DNA from: Aquimarina sp. RZ0 | GTDB taxonomy: Bacteria; Bacteroidota; Bacteroidia; Flavobacteriales; Flavobacteriaceae | DNA: 64,000 bases | NCBI RefSeq assembly: GCF_008370685.1 | Contig: NZ_VTZU01000027.1 | Coordinates: 17,991-81,990, forward strand | Direction: 5' to 3' | Shown: positions 27,606-37,001 of the stretch, piece after piece | Layout of the letters: each line of letters begins with the position of its first letter | Numbering within the stretch: position 1 is the first letter of the stretch | The notes under the pieces: generated by a model | Told to the model about the DNA's origin: nothing | Database searches by the model: none | Seen by the model: the letters and a program-made list of their open reading frames with translations, nothing else | Made by a program: the position numbers and the translations under genes

Positions 27606-29294
27606 ATGCGAACAACTTTATTATTAATTATCCTTAAATTTTATATAGGATATGGTCAAAAAGACATTCCTCAAAATTATTTTATGCATCCTCTGGATGT
27701 CCCCTTGGCGGTTTCTGGCACCTATGGAGAATTACGATCTAATCATTTTCACTCGGGCATCGATTTAAAAACAAATGGTCAAGAGGGCTTAAACGTATAT
27801 GCTGCTGCTTCTGGTACTGTAAGCAGAATTAAAATTTCTAATTTCGGATATGGAAAAGCTATATATATATCACATCCCAACGGATACACATCTGTATATG
27901 CTCATTTACAAAAGTTTTCTCCAGAAATAGAAGCCTATATCAAAAAACGACAATATGCCAAAGAATCTTACGAGATAGAACTTTTCCCTACATCAGGAAC
28001 TTTAACAGTAAAAAAAGGAGATATCATTGCATATAGCGGTAACACAGGAGGAAGTGGAGGTCCGCATTTACATTTTGAAATCAGAGATGCCAGAGCCAGA
28101 CCCATGAATCCATTAAGTTTTGGTATTGATGTAGAAGACACTAAAAAACCCATTGTAAACAGTGTGTGGATATATGACTTAGCACAAAATGCTCATATTG
28201 ATGGAGCTCAAGAACCAAGTAGATTGAGACTAACACCTCAAAAAGATGGCAGTTTTAAAGCAGCTGCAGTGAAGGCTTTTGGAAAAATAGGGATTGGAGT
28301 CTCGACTATAGATCAACAAAATCTATCCACAAATAAAAATGGGATCTATAAAATTTCTACTTCTGTAAATGGTCAAGAAAATTTTGAACTAAAAATGAAT
28401 CGTTTTTCTTTTTCTGAAACTCGTTATATAAATAGATTAATTGATTACAAACATTACAAAAAAAACAGAAACAGAATAAGTAAACTTTTCATTGAAAAAA
28501 ACAATCCACTGACTATCTATAAAAATGCTGTAGACAATGGAATTATCAATATTGAGGATAGTTTATCTTATACTATCAAAGTTTTTATCAACGATTTTAA
28601 AAATAACACCACGCTCATAGATATTCCTGTGCAGGGGCAATTTATGGATAAGATCACAAAAAAAGAAGTAACAAAAACCAATAACTTTGTTAAGTCAACA
28701 GAAAATTTCACATATAATTCTGGAATTTTTGATGTATTTATTCCCAAAGGAAGTCTATATGAAAATACATATTTAGATATTGAGGCAAACGGAGATACCT
28801 TGAAGCTTCATAAAGACGAAATACCCTTACACAAAAAAATTTCTATTGTTTTTGATGTTTCTAATTATGCGGCTGCTGACAAAAAGAAACTGTATATCGG
28901 GCAATTGGGGTATAAAAACAATCATTATTATTCTAAAACGTATCGGAAAAAAAATAAATTATCGACAAGAACAAGAACGCTCGGTTCTTATTCTATATTT
29001 TCTGATATAGAAAAACCAATAGTTGTCCCGATAAACGTAACAAATAAAAAATGGATGTCTAAAGCTAATTTCCTAAAAATCAAAATAAATGACAAAGACA
29101 CAGGCATTGCAAGTTATAGAGCTACAATCAATGGAAAATTTATCTTAATGGAATATGACTATAAAACAGGAATGTTAATTTATGACTTTAATGATAAAGT
29201 AATTACTGACACGGAAAATAAATTCAAACTTATTGTGTTAGATAAAGTAGGAAATAATACTACATTTGAAACAACATTCTTTAGAAAACCCTAA
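27606..29294 (+). CDS. M23-family (LytM) metallopeptidase
   Basis: Exported peptidase of 562 aa with a short signal peptide (MRTTLLLIILKFYIGYG). The LytM domain is N-terminal, about residues 35-170: HFHSGIDLKTNG carries the zinc His and Asp, and GGPHLHFEIRD carries the HxH. The remaining about 390 residues are beta-rich and lack a recognised domain. It probably cleaves peptidoglycan cross-links or acts in envelope remodelling. Its 3' end is followed at once by the TonB receptor gene. Confidence 0.87.
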   Translation: MRTTLLLIILKFYIGYGQKDIPQNYFMHPLDVPLAVSGTYGELRSNHFHSGIDLKTNGQEGLNVYAAASGTVSRIKISNFGYGKAIYISHPNGYTSVYAHLQKFSPEIEAYIKKRQYAKESYEIELFPTSGTLTVKKGDIIAYSGNTGGSGGPHLHFEIRDARARPMNPLSFGIDVEDTKKPIVNSVWIYDLAQNAHIDGAQEPSRLRLTPQKDGSFKAAAVKAFGKIGIGVSTIDQQNLSTNKNGIYKISTSVNGQENFELKMNRFSFSETRYINRLIDYKHYKKNRNRISKLFIEKNNPLTIYKNAVDNGIINIEDSLSYTIKVFINDFKNNTTLIDIPVQGQFMDKITKKEVTKTNNFVKSTENFTYNSGIFDVFIPKGSLYENTYLDIEANGDTLKLHKDEIPLHKKISIVFDVSNYAAADKKKLYIGQLGYKNNHYYSKTYRKKNKLSTRTRTLGSYSIFSDIEKPIVVPINVTNKKWMSKANFLKIKINDKDTGIASYRATINGKFILMEYDYKTGMLIYDFNDKVITDTENKFKLIVLDKVGNNTTFETTFFRKP

Positions 29295-29307
29295 ACAATA
29301 TACTTTT

Positions 29308-31797
29308 TTGAAAAATCTTCACTTGTTCATGCTTTTTTGCATAGTTTTGATAAGCTTCAGTTCCACTGCCCAAAATGCTACTGTAAAAGGTGTCGTTTTA
29401 GACGTATCCAATAGACCTATATTCGGAGCAAACGTTTCTTATAAAACAAATGGAACGCTTACTGACAAAAACGGGGTTTATATACTGTCAATACCCGCTA
29501 ATAAAGACATAAGGATTAAAATAAGTTATATTGGATTTAAAGATATCGTTTTTACAATAAACTTAAAAGATAATCAGGAATATGAGCTAAACCCTATTCT
29601 GAAAACCAATATAGAACAGATCAGTGAGGTGATTATTACGGGACGTGAGCGCAAGGTAGTAGAGGGAATTACCACGCTGGATCCAGAAACTATCAGAATA
29701 ACCCCTTCTGCCAATGCAGGTGTAGAAGGATTACTAAAAACATTGCCCGGCGTTAGTTCTAATAATGAATTAAGTACTCAATACTCTGTAAGAGGTGGTA
29801 ATTTTGATGAAAACCTTGTATATGTAAACGAGATTGAAGTCTATCGCCCTTTTTTAATCAGATCCGGACAACAAGAAGGATTAAGTTTTGTGAATACAGA
29901 TTTAGTGAGAAACGTTGATTTTTCTGCAGGAGGTTTTCAGGCAAAATACGGAGATAAACTATCCTCTGTATTAGACATTACCTATCGCAGACCTACACGT
30001 TTTGGGATCACTACGGATCTTAGCTTCTTAGGAGGAAGTATTTCTGCCGGTACGATATCCAAAGACAAAAAATTTGCAGGAATCGTAGGTGTACGCTATA
30101 GAGATAATAGCTTATTAGTAGATGCCAGACAAACTGAAACAAATTTCAGACCTAGATTTACAGATGTACAAACATACCTCTCTTACAATATCTCCAAAAA
30201 ATTCGAATTAGGGTTTTTAGGAAATATTGCTATAAACAAATATGATTATGAGCCGCTTACAAGACAAACTAACTTTGGCACTATCGCTAATCCGATAGCA
30301 CTTTCAATTTTTTATCAAGGTCAGGAAGAAGATCAATACGAAACTTATTTTGGAGCCTTAAAAGGCACATATCAAGCAAATGAAAATCTAACGCTAAAAT
30401 TAATTGCTTCTGCTTATCAAACACAAGAGCAAGAACATTTTGATATACTTGCAGAATATTTTTTAGGAACAGTTAACAATGATATAGGAAGTCAGGATCT
30501 GGGAGAAGTAGAATTTAATGAAGGGATAGGGTCTCAACTTACACACGCCAGAAATGATCTGGATGCATTGATATTTAATCTAGAGCACAAAGGAACGTAT
30601 ATTGCGGATGACCATCAGTTTGATTGGGGTATTAAGTATACATCAGAAGATATAAGGGATAGAATTCAGGAATTTGAAATTATTGATTCTGCAGGTTTTT
30701 CTATTCGCCCCCCAATAGATGATTTTATAAATGATCAGCCCTACAACCCTTTTGCAAGTCCAATAGTACCTTTTACCAGTGTAAGAGCAACTAATATGGC
30801 AACCATAGATCGAATTTCGGGATACGCCCAATACAGTCTTAGAACGAATATAAAGGAACACGAATTATGGACCAATATAGGAGTCAGATCTCATTTTTGG
30901 GATGTTTCTGGTGATGGGATTACTAGTAATTCGCAAACCGTATTTAGCCCAAGAGCTCAGGTTGCGATCAAACCCAATTGGAAAAAAGATATGATCTTCA
31001 GGCTCTCTGGCGGGTTTTATCATCAACCTCCTTTTTACCGAGAACTTAGGGACTCTTTGGGAGTGGTGATACCAGAGGTAAAGGCACAACAATCCATCCA
31101 CGTAGTTTTGGGTAACGATTATAGCTTCCAGATGTGGAAAAGACCGTTTAAGCTTACCACAGAAGCCTACTATAAAAAACTAACTGATGTCAACCCTTAT
31201 ACTATAGAAAATGTAAGAATCCGATATAGGGCAAGAAATAATGCAGAAGCCTATGCGGCAGGTTTTGACCTTAGATTAAATGGTGAATTTGTTCCCGGTA
31301 CAGAAAGCTGGATAAGCCTTGGGTATTTAAAAACAGAAGAAAATATTGATAATCGTGGATATATCTCCAGACCTACAGATCAGCGACTAAAAGTGGGAAT
31401 GCTTTTTCAGGACTATGTACCAACAATTCCCAATCTAAAAATGTATCTTAATCTGGTGTATCAAACAGGAGTCCCTGGGGGTACCCCAAGTTTTGCGGAT
31501 CCATATCAAGAGAATAGTCGGGGAGAGAATTTTAGAGATCGCCGTCTTAGAGATTACAGAAGAGCAGATCTGGGAGTATCTTATATCATTGTAGACCAAA
31601 ACAAAAAATTCAAAGAAGGTAGTTTCTTTAATAAATTTAAAGAATTAAATCTTGGTTTTGAGATTTTTAATGTTTTTGATAATAGAAACTCAATCACAAA
31701 CACCTTTGTTAGAGATGCTGCTACCAGACGACAATTTTCTATCCCTAACTTCTTAACACCAAGAGTATTTAATGTGCGTTTAGGAATGAAATTTTAG
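29308..31797 (+). CDS. TonB-dependent receptor with carboxypeptidase-regulatory domain
   Basis: Outer-membrane beta-barrel transporter. After a signal peptide ending at STAQ come a carboxypeptidase-regulatory domain (ATVKGVVLDVSNRPIFGANV), a plug domain (ANAGVEGLLKTLPGV, STQYSVRGGNFDENLVYV) and a roughly 650-residue barrel ending in FNVRLGMKF. The open frame begins at TTG 29266, inside the upstream gene. I chose the TTG at 29308 because it gives a clean signal peptide (MKNLHLFMLFCIVLISF); the start is uncertain. It lacks the SusC TonB-box signature and no SusD is nearby. The substrate is unknown. Confidence 0.85.
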   Translation: MKNLHLFMLFCIVLISFSSTAQNATVKGVVLDVSNRPIFGANVSYKTNGTLTDKNGVYILSIPANKDIRIKISYIGFKDIVFTINLKDNQEYELNPILKTNIEQISEVIITGRERKVVEGITTLDPETIRITPSANAGVEGLLKTLPGVSSNNELSTQYSVRGGNFDENLVYVNEIEVYRPFLIRSGQQEGLSFVNTDLVRNVDFSAGGFQAKYGDKLSSVLDITYRRPTRFGITTDLSFLGGSISAGTISKDKKFAGIVGVRYRDNSLLVDARQTETNFRPRFTDVQTYLSYNISKKFELGFLGNIAINKYDYEPLTRQTNFGTIANPIALSIFYQGQEEDQYETYFGALKGTYQANENLTLKLIASAYQTQEQEHFDILAEYFLGTVNNDIGSQDLGEVEFNEGIGSQLTHARNDLDALIFNLEHKGTYIADDHQFDWGIKYTSEDIRDRIQEFEIIDSAGFSIRPPIDDFINDQPYNPFASPIVPFTSVRATNMATIDRISGYAQYSLRTNIKEHELWTNIGVRSHFWDVSGDGITSNSQTVFSPRAQVAIKPNWKKDMIFRLSGGFYHQPPFYRELRDSLGVVIPEVKAQQSIHVVLGNDYSFQMWKRPFKLTTEAYYKKLTDVNPYTIENVRIRYRARNNAEAYAAGFDLRLNGEFVPGTESWISLGYLKTEENIDNRGYISRPTDQRLKVGMLFQDYVPTIPNLKMYLNLVYQTGVPGGTPSFADPYQENSRGENFRDRRLRDYRRADLGVSYIIVDQNKKFKEGSFFNKFKELNLGFEIFNVFDNRNSITNTFVRDAATRRQFSIPNFLTPRVFNVRLGMKF

Positions 31798-32142
31798 ACA
31801 CACTTGATTATCAAATAAAAAAACAACCTTTATTAGTAATTCATCTTGACTTTTTCTATTTCCTAAAGAATGGATAAAATTGACTCATACTTTGTTACTT
31901 TTTTTAGGTGTAGCCAGGTTATGGCTTTCAAAAAATGTCTCATCTGTACAAATTTCATCTCATTTTCGGTTAAAAACAAAAAGTCAAAATGATTTCTATG
32001 ATATCAAGTTAGTTTGAAAAAGCAACCTTTTTTTAAAAAAAATACTGCTACTCGACGCTATCTTTTAAGACCTTAAAAAAACCTTACCGTTTATACGGCC
32101 CTATTGGTGTATTGTTTCCAGATGATCTCAACACCTGTTTTT
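31798..32142. other. Intergenic region between convergent TonB-receptor and HlyD genes
   Basis: About 345 bp. A small hairpin CCGT-ATAA-ACGG near 32087-32098 is followed on the minus strand by TAAGGTTTTTTT, a possible weak terminator for the HlyD gene. ORFs of up to 40 codons exist, but none has a double-glycine leader or other feature of an exporter substrate. Confidence 0.4.
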
Positions 32143-33357
32143 TTATATCTTTTCGAATACTTTTTTAAAGATATACTCATAACTTCTAAGACTATTTATG
32201 ATAATATCTCCTCTTATAATGTAGTCTGCTTTTAAATGAATATTTGAATTTCTGGTATCAAAATCTACTATACAATAAAAATCACCATCTATTTTTGATG
32301 GTGAAACATATCTAATACTTCCCTGGATACCTCCGTATTTATAATAATTATATGCATCAAACTTTAATTGAACTTTTTGACCTTTTTTGATATATAGTAA
32401 ATTCTCCTCTCCCAGATTAATTTTTGCATAGAATTCTTCTTTTGCAGGTGATATAACAACTAGCGGAGTACCTGCTTCAATAAGTTTCCTGTTTTGTCTG
32501 GTATTAAAAAGAAAAGAGATGGTTCCGTCTCCGGGTGATCGTATAATTAATTTGTTTTTCTCTTCGGTAATATAATCAAGATTAAAAAGAGAGTTTTTTA
32601 TATCAATTTCTAATTTCGCCATTTCTAATTTGTAAGAATCAATATCTCGATCCAGATCCAAAATTTGCTTTTCTATTTTTTTTCTACTTTCTAATTTTTC
32701 ATTGAATAAGTTCTCCTGTTCATACTTCTTCTTGGCATATGTGAATTTTATTTCAGAATTCTTTTTTTTGTTTTCCAGTACTACTTTTTGCTGACGTTCA
32801 AATTCTATTCTAGAGATGACTCCTTTTGAATATAAAATTGAATCTGCTTTATACTTACTTTTGGTGAGCATATAATCTTTCTCGGCTAAAATGTTTTTTT
32901 CTTTCCAGTTAAGCACTTCTTTTTTTAAACTCAGTTTACTTACATCAAACATATCTGATTTAATTTGTATTTGCCTGAGATAAAGTTCTTTTTCTTCCTG
33001 AGCTTTGGAGACTATTTTTTTCAAAATAATTATCTTATTTTTTGCCGCCTCTATCTCTAAATTAAAAATATTATATTCTGAGGTTACCTTTGCATTCTTA
33101 AGAATTACGAGTGTATCTCCTTTTTTTACTTCCTGTCCTTCCGTAACTTTTATAGATGCTATAGTTGATTCAATAGGCGAATTGATCTGTGTTTTAGGAT
33201 TTTTGGAGTATACTAAACCATTAGCAAAATAAACAGTATCATCTATTTTCAGAAATATCAGTGACATCAAAATTATGGCACTAAACAGTAAAGTGATTTT
33301 AAAAAAAATCAAAATCAACCGCATCGGGGAAGTCCTAAAGAATATTGAGTTTTCCAT
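32143..33357 (-). CDS. HlyD-family membrane-fusion protein
   Basis: Periplasmic adaptor of a type I-like exporter, 404 aa. One N-terminal membrane helix (about 13-33). A biotinyl-lipoyl-like half-motif (SPIESTIASIKVTEGQEVKKGD, first half; SPGDGTISFLF, second half) surrounds a long coiled-coil hairpin (about 90-260). A C-terminal beta-barrel follows (LKFDAYNYYKYGGIQGSI). Its start overlaps the 3' end of the C39 ABC transporter gene by 23 bp, so the two are translationally coupled. No TolC homologue is adjacent. Confidence 0.87.
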   Translation of the reverse strand: MENSIFFRTSPMRLILIFFKITLLFSAIILMSLIFLKIDDTVYFANGLVYSKNPKTQINSPIESTIASIKVTEGQEVKKGDTLVILKNAKVTSEYNIFNLEIEAAKNKIIILKKIVSKAQEEKELYLRQIQIKSDMFDVSKLSLKKEVLNWKEKNILAEKDYMLTKSKYKADSILYSKGVISRIEFERQQKVVLENKKKNSEIKFTYAKKKYEQENLFNEKLESRKKIEKQILDLDRDIDSYKLEMAKLEIDIKNSLFNLDYITEEKNKLIIRSPGDGTISFLFNTRQNRKLIEAGTPLVVISPAKEEFYAKINLGEENLLYIKKGQKVQLKFDAYNYYKYGGIQGSIRYVSPSKIDGDFYCIVDFDTRNSNIHLKADYIIRGDIIINSLRSYEYIFKKVFEKI

Positions 33358-35734
33358 CTTTCAATCTATATTTTTTTGAAAACGAAATATTTTCCACAGG
33401 CTCGTGGGATACTATTATATATTTCCTTTTATCTTGATTTATGTATTTTTCTATTGCTATCCTGCTTTCTGTATCAATTCCTGATAAAACTTCATCCAAA
33501 ATGAATATTTCTGCCGGTGAAAAGAAGGCTCTCAATAATATTATTTTTTTACGCTGACCTGTTGACACATTCTTTCCATTATTCGTAATCAAAAAGTCAA
33601 AACCATCTTCTTTTGAAGCTATGAACTCATAAAAACCAATTTTCCTGGATAATTCTATAAGTTCTGAAAGTTCTATATCCTTACCCAAACAAATGTTTTC
33701 CAGGACAGTATCATTGAATAAAATATCATCACTGGTTGACAATAAGATTTTACGATTTAATGAGTTCGTATTGTAGAATTTAGAAAGTGTATTATTTATT
33801 AAAATTTCTCCCGAATCATAATCGTATAAGGCAGTCATTACCTTACTCAAGGTAGATTTACCAGAACCATTAGAACCTTCTATCTGTATTTTTTCCTGGT
33901 TATTTATAGAAAAATTTATCTGATGTAAAATGGGTTGGTTTGTTTTATAACTAAAACACATATTTTTGATCTCTAATGTATCAATAGTAAAATCTGAAAT
34001 ATCATTTTCTGACTCTTTTTTGTACGTCAACTCGTCAAAATCAAAAAACCTTTTTAATATAATTTGATTTTCCTGAAGTGTTAAATTTTGATTCAGTATA
34101 CTCTTGAAAGCACTGAATATCTTTGTCGACAATGCTATAAATGTAATAATTTGTCCTAGAGAAATTTTTTGGGTGGTAATCGCAAATTGGGATAATACCA
34201 AAATTACAACTACCGTCATAATTCCTACTATCAAAGACACTACCGTTGTATTTGTAAGATTCAGGTATTCATTTTTTAGTTGAATACTTAAATACGCATC
34301 AATCTTTTTATTAGTTTTTTGAGATTGCTTTTTTTCTATCCCAAAACTTTTAATGATTTGTATCGCTTCTATCTTTTCGATTATATTAGAAAGAAATGTT
34401 GCTTTTTCATGAAATCTAATCCGTTCATTATGCTGTAGTAATGGGGTAATAAACCTAAACCAGTAATAAAAGACTATTAGTATTAAAAGTATCAATAATG
34501 AAAGTTGCCAATTGATAAAAAAAAGGATTACTAAAGAATATAATGAAATGGATAGATCAATAAATACACTTGTAAAAAACTTGGTGAAAAATCGTTTCAG
34601 TTTCATAGCATCAGAAACTCTTTCCATCAGATCTCCTTTTTTATATAACTGTAAATATCTTAATGAAAATGTACTAATTTTTGTATCAAACTTTTGTAAA
34701 AAAAAGCGATCTAACTGATTTTTAAGATGTATCCCTACAAAACGCTTATAAGCAGAAGTAAAAATGTTAAATATCTGATATATGACTAATCCAAAAGCAA
34801 ATAGAAAAAGGGTTCTGGTATTATAGGCTGGTAAAACATAATCAATCAGCACCTGATTTATAAATACCGCAAGCTGAGTAACAAATGCTGAAAAAAAAGC
34901 TGCAGTAATATAGATGTACCATAGCTTTTTTTGAGATTTTAATTGTTTGTACAAACTCCAATAAACAGATTTTTTCTTTTCTTCATTTTTGATTTCGAGT
35001 TTGTCACTTTTCTCACCTGGTTTTATAACCAAAATCGTAGGAACTTTTACTCTTAGTTTTCCTTCTTTGTAATATAGCTTACGAAATTTTTCTGGAACTT
35101 TTGATATCTCCTGATTTTCCAGCAAATCGATCAGGAATTGTTTTTCACTTTCTTTGTTTTTAAACCCAAAATTATCTTTAATATATTTAAAATAAGATAA
35201 TTTATTTGTAATCAATGAAATATCATTTTCTTCTAAAAGTTTCTCGCTTTCCAGATCATAAACAGATAAATCATTTTGAATGATAGCAGTATAATAAGCT
35301 GCTTCTTTGACAGGCGCATACTCCTCATCTGTTTCGTAAAAACGAATACTACTTTTTAGGTCATCAAAACTTGCAAAATAGGTAGTACCACTACCGGGGT
35401 CATGGATTTCAAACGTATCTTTCCTTTTTCCTTTTCCTTTTACAATTAAAAAATTATTATACTTTGTATTGATTACAGGAAGAATGAAAGGAAAATAATT
35501 ATCCGAAGAATCGATACTAGTAGTACCATTCCATAATTTGTATTCTGTAATAAAACCATTGTCCTCAAAAAAATCTTTTAGTCCGGATACACTAATCCCT
35601 TTTTTTCCTATATCAATAGAATTAATTATTTGATCTCTACTTATGTATTTGTTATAAAAAGTATAAATAATACGTATGGTAGCTACTCCACAATCATTTG
35701 ATTGTAATTGTCGCTCAACCGTTTTAAAAAACAT
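33335..35734 (-). CDS. Peptidase C39-domain ABC exporter
   Basis: Bacteriocin-type ABC transporter of 799 aa. The N-terminal C39 peptidase keeps Gln and Cys (QLQSNDCGVATIR, about 8-20) and the downstream His-Asp (FEIHDPGSGTTYF, about 129), so it looks catalytically complete. A linker of about 120 residues precedes six membrane helices (about 270-560). The ATPase has Walker A GSNGSGKST, signature STGQRKK, Walker B IFILDEVLSG and the H-loop IIVSHEP. Such exporters cut double-glycine leaders during export. No substrate gene is visible nearby. It lies downstream of the DUF4956 gene (56 bp) and overlaps the HlyD gene. Confidence 0.9.
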   Translation of the reverse strand: MFFKTVERQLQSNDCGVATIRIIYTFYNKYISRDQIINSIDIGKKGISVSGLKDFFEDNGFITEYKLWNGTTSIDSSDNYFPFILPVINTKYNNFLIVKGKGKRKDTFEIHDPGSGTTYFASFDDLKSSIRFYETDEEYAPVKEAAYYTAIIQNDLSVYDLESEKLLEENDISLITNKLSYFKYIKDNFGFKNKESEKQFLIDLLENQEISKVPEKFRKLYYKEGKLRVKVPTILVIKPGEKSDKLEIKNEEKKKSVYWSLYKQLKSQKKLWYIYITAAFFSAFVTQLAVFINQVLIDYVLPAYNTRTLFLFAFGLVIYQIFNIFTSAYKRFVGIHLKNQLDRFFLQKFDTKISTFSLRYLQLYKKGDLMERVSDAMKLKRFFTKFFTSVFIDLSISLYSLVILFFINWQLSLLILLILIVFYYWFRFITPLLQHNERIRFHEKATFLSNIIEKIEAIQIIKSFGIEKKQSQKTNKKIDAYLSIQLKNEYLNLTNTTVVSLIVGIMTVVVILVLSQFAITTQKISLGQIITFIALSTKIFSAFKSILNQNLTLQENQIILKRFFDFDELTYKKESENDISDFTIDTLEIKNMCFSYKTNQPILHQINFSINNQEKIQIEGSNGSGKSTLSKVMTALYDYDSGEILINNTLSKFYNTNSLNRKILLSTSDDILFNDTVLENICLGKDIELSELIELSRKIGFYEFIASKEDGFDFLITNNGKNVSTGQRKKIILLRAFFSPAEIFILDEVLSGIDTESRIAIEKYINQDKRKYIIVSHEPVENISFSKKYRLKDGKLNIL

Positions 35735-35790
35735 CTGTTAATTCTATAATAGTGTTAAAATAAATGTTGAAACTCTCATTTAAGAGGCAT

Positions 35791-36168
35791 TTAGATTTTA
35801 ATTTCATTAAGGATTGGTTTATTTTCTGAATTTTCGTGATAATCCGCTATTTCCATGGTAAACAGCATCTTAGGTTTTTTATAAAAAACCGTTAATTCTG
35901 CGATATCTTTTAAAAAATCAATAGAATGAATTTGATATCCAATCACCTCAATCCCTAGACGATTGCTGAGATCTTTTTTCAAAGCAGCTTCTTCTTTTGT
36001 ATGAATATTTTCTATTTTTTCATATACTAACTCAAGTCTCTTAGTTTTTGAAAAAAAACTCCTCTTATATATAGAAATGCCTTTTATTTTGAGTACTATG
36101 ATTATTGTTATCAAATTAAAAGCAAAACTGGCTATAATGATAATATGTTCACTATTTATATATGGCAT
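35791..36168 (-). CDS. DUF4956-like small membrane protein
   Basis: A 125-aa protein with one N-terminal membrane helix (IIIIASFAFNLITIIIVLKI) and a soluble C-terminal alpha/beta part (RLELVYEKIENI, LGIEVIGYQIHSIDFLKDIAELTVFY). The C-terminal half resembles the soluble region of DUF4956 proteins, which often neighbour VTC-domain and CotH genes. It is shorter than full DUF4956 proteins and keeps only one helix. Its start overlaps the VTC gene by 17 bp, indicating coupling. Function unknown. Confidence 0.6.
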   Translation of the reverse strand: MPYINSEHIIIIASFAFNLITIIIVLKIKGISIYKRSFFSKTKRLELVYEKIENIHTKEEAALKKDLSNRLGIEVIGYQIHSIDFLKDIAELTVFYKKPKMLFTMEIADYHENSENKPILNEIKI

Positions 36169-36907
36169 AAGTATTTAATTTATTTATTTCTCTAAGCTGT
36201 TGCTTAAATCTGTTATATTTTAATCCTGTCGTTGTTGTTAGTTTGCCAATGCAATATTTACTAAAACCTGCTTGCTTTATTCTATTCTCCTTTAATAACT
36301 TTGTGATTGCAGTGTTACCATTTTTTTTAGCTGTTTTAATTTCTAAAACTACTATATTTTTGAGATCAGATGCCTTGTCTTTTCCCGTAAAACAAATGTC
36401 CAAATCAATGGTACATCTTTCATCCAATGTTTTATTAACAAGTGTAATTCGCTTAAAGGTATTCGTTAAACTAGGCGCCAGGTTGTCACTGTCTATGTTT
36501 GCGTGAGTTGTAATATATTTTTTCTCATCTTCAGAAAGCGTAATAGCAATGGTGGTTTGTATACGTTTTTTAAGTGTTCTTCCTTTGTTATTTTTAATTT
36601 TAAGCTCCATAAAGCTTGTATTTGTATCAATATAAGTGCGTTTTCTTATTTTTAGTCTATTAAGTTTATTATTATGATGTGCTAAATAAAAATCATGTGT
36701 AGCTGTATCATAATACACTGTTTTATATGAGAAAATTCTTTTCTTATCTATTGTCAGTATATAATAGTTCTGAGAGAGTTTACTTATGATTTCTGAGAGC
36801 TGTCTTTTATCAAAATAATATTTTAGATCGACCCTATTCATTAAACGCACCTGATCCATCTGATCTAGAGCAATAGGTTCAAAATCTTCTAATACATTTA
36901 CTTTCAT
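36152..36907 (-). CDS. VTC-domain (polyphosphate polymerase-like) protein
   Basis: A 251-aa soluble protein with the triphosphate-tunnel VTC fold. Typical elements: NRVDLKYYFDKRQL near residue 25, YKTVYYDTATHDFYLAHHN, RLKIRKRTYID, FMELKIKNNKGR and NIVVLEIKTAKKNGN. Basic and acidic residues alternate in the strands as needed for a phosphate tunnel. Eukaryotic VTC4 makes polyphosphate; bacterial homologues beside CotH and DUF4956 genes are poorly characterised. It heads the run VTC - DUF4956 - C39 exporter - HlyD. Confidence 0.83.
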   Translation of the reverse strand: MKVNVLEDFEPIALDQMDQVRLMNRVDLKYYFDKRQLSEIISKLSQNYYILTIDKKRIFSYKTVYYDTATHDFYLAHHNNKLNRLKIRKRTYIDTNTSFMELKIKNNKGRTLKKRIQTTIAITLSEDEKKYITTHANIDSDNLAPSLTNTFKRITLVNKTLDERCTIDLDICFTGKDKASDLKNIVVLEIKTAKKNGNTAITKLLKENRIKQAGFSKYCIGKLTTTTGLKYNRFKQQLREINKLNTYAIYK

Positions 36908-36941
36908 TTATTTACATTTGAACATAAGAGAACATCCGTTT

Positions 36942-36985
36942 TTATTAACCAGATCCATGAGAATATACTATGATCTGGTTAATAA
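36942..36985. other. Perfect 14-bp stem-loop between CotH-1 and VTC genes
   Basis: TTATTAACCAGATC (36942-36955) and its exact complement (36972-36985) are separated by 16 nt. On neither strand is it followed by a long T run. It may be a partial terminator, an RNA-processing stem or an operator for the VTC gene, whose start is 35 bp downstream. Confidence 0.5.
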
Positions 36986-37001
36986 ACGAGTGTAATCATG
37001 C

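Noticed and set aside
31870..31992. 40-codon ORF with three cysteines near the C39 exporter
   Set aside because: No double-glycine leader, opposite strand to the exporter, downstream of its operon; composition looks like chance.
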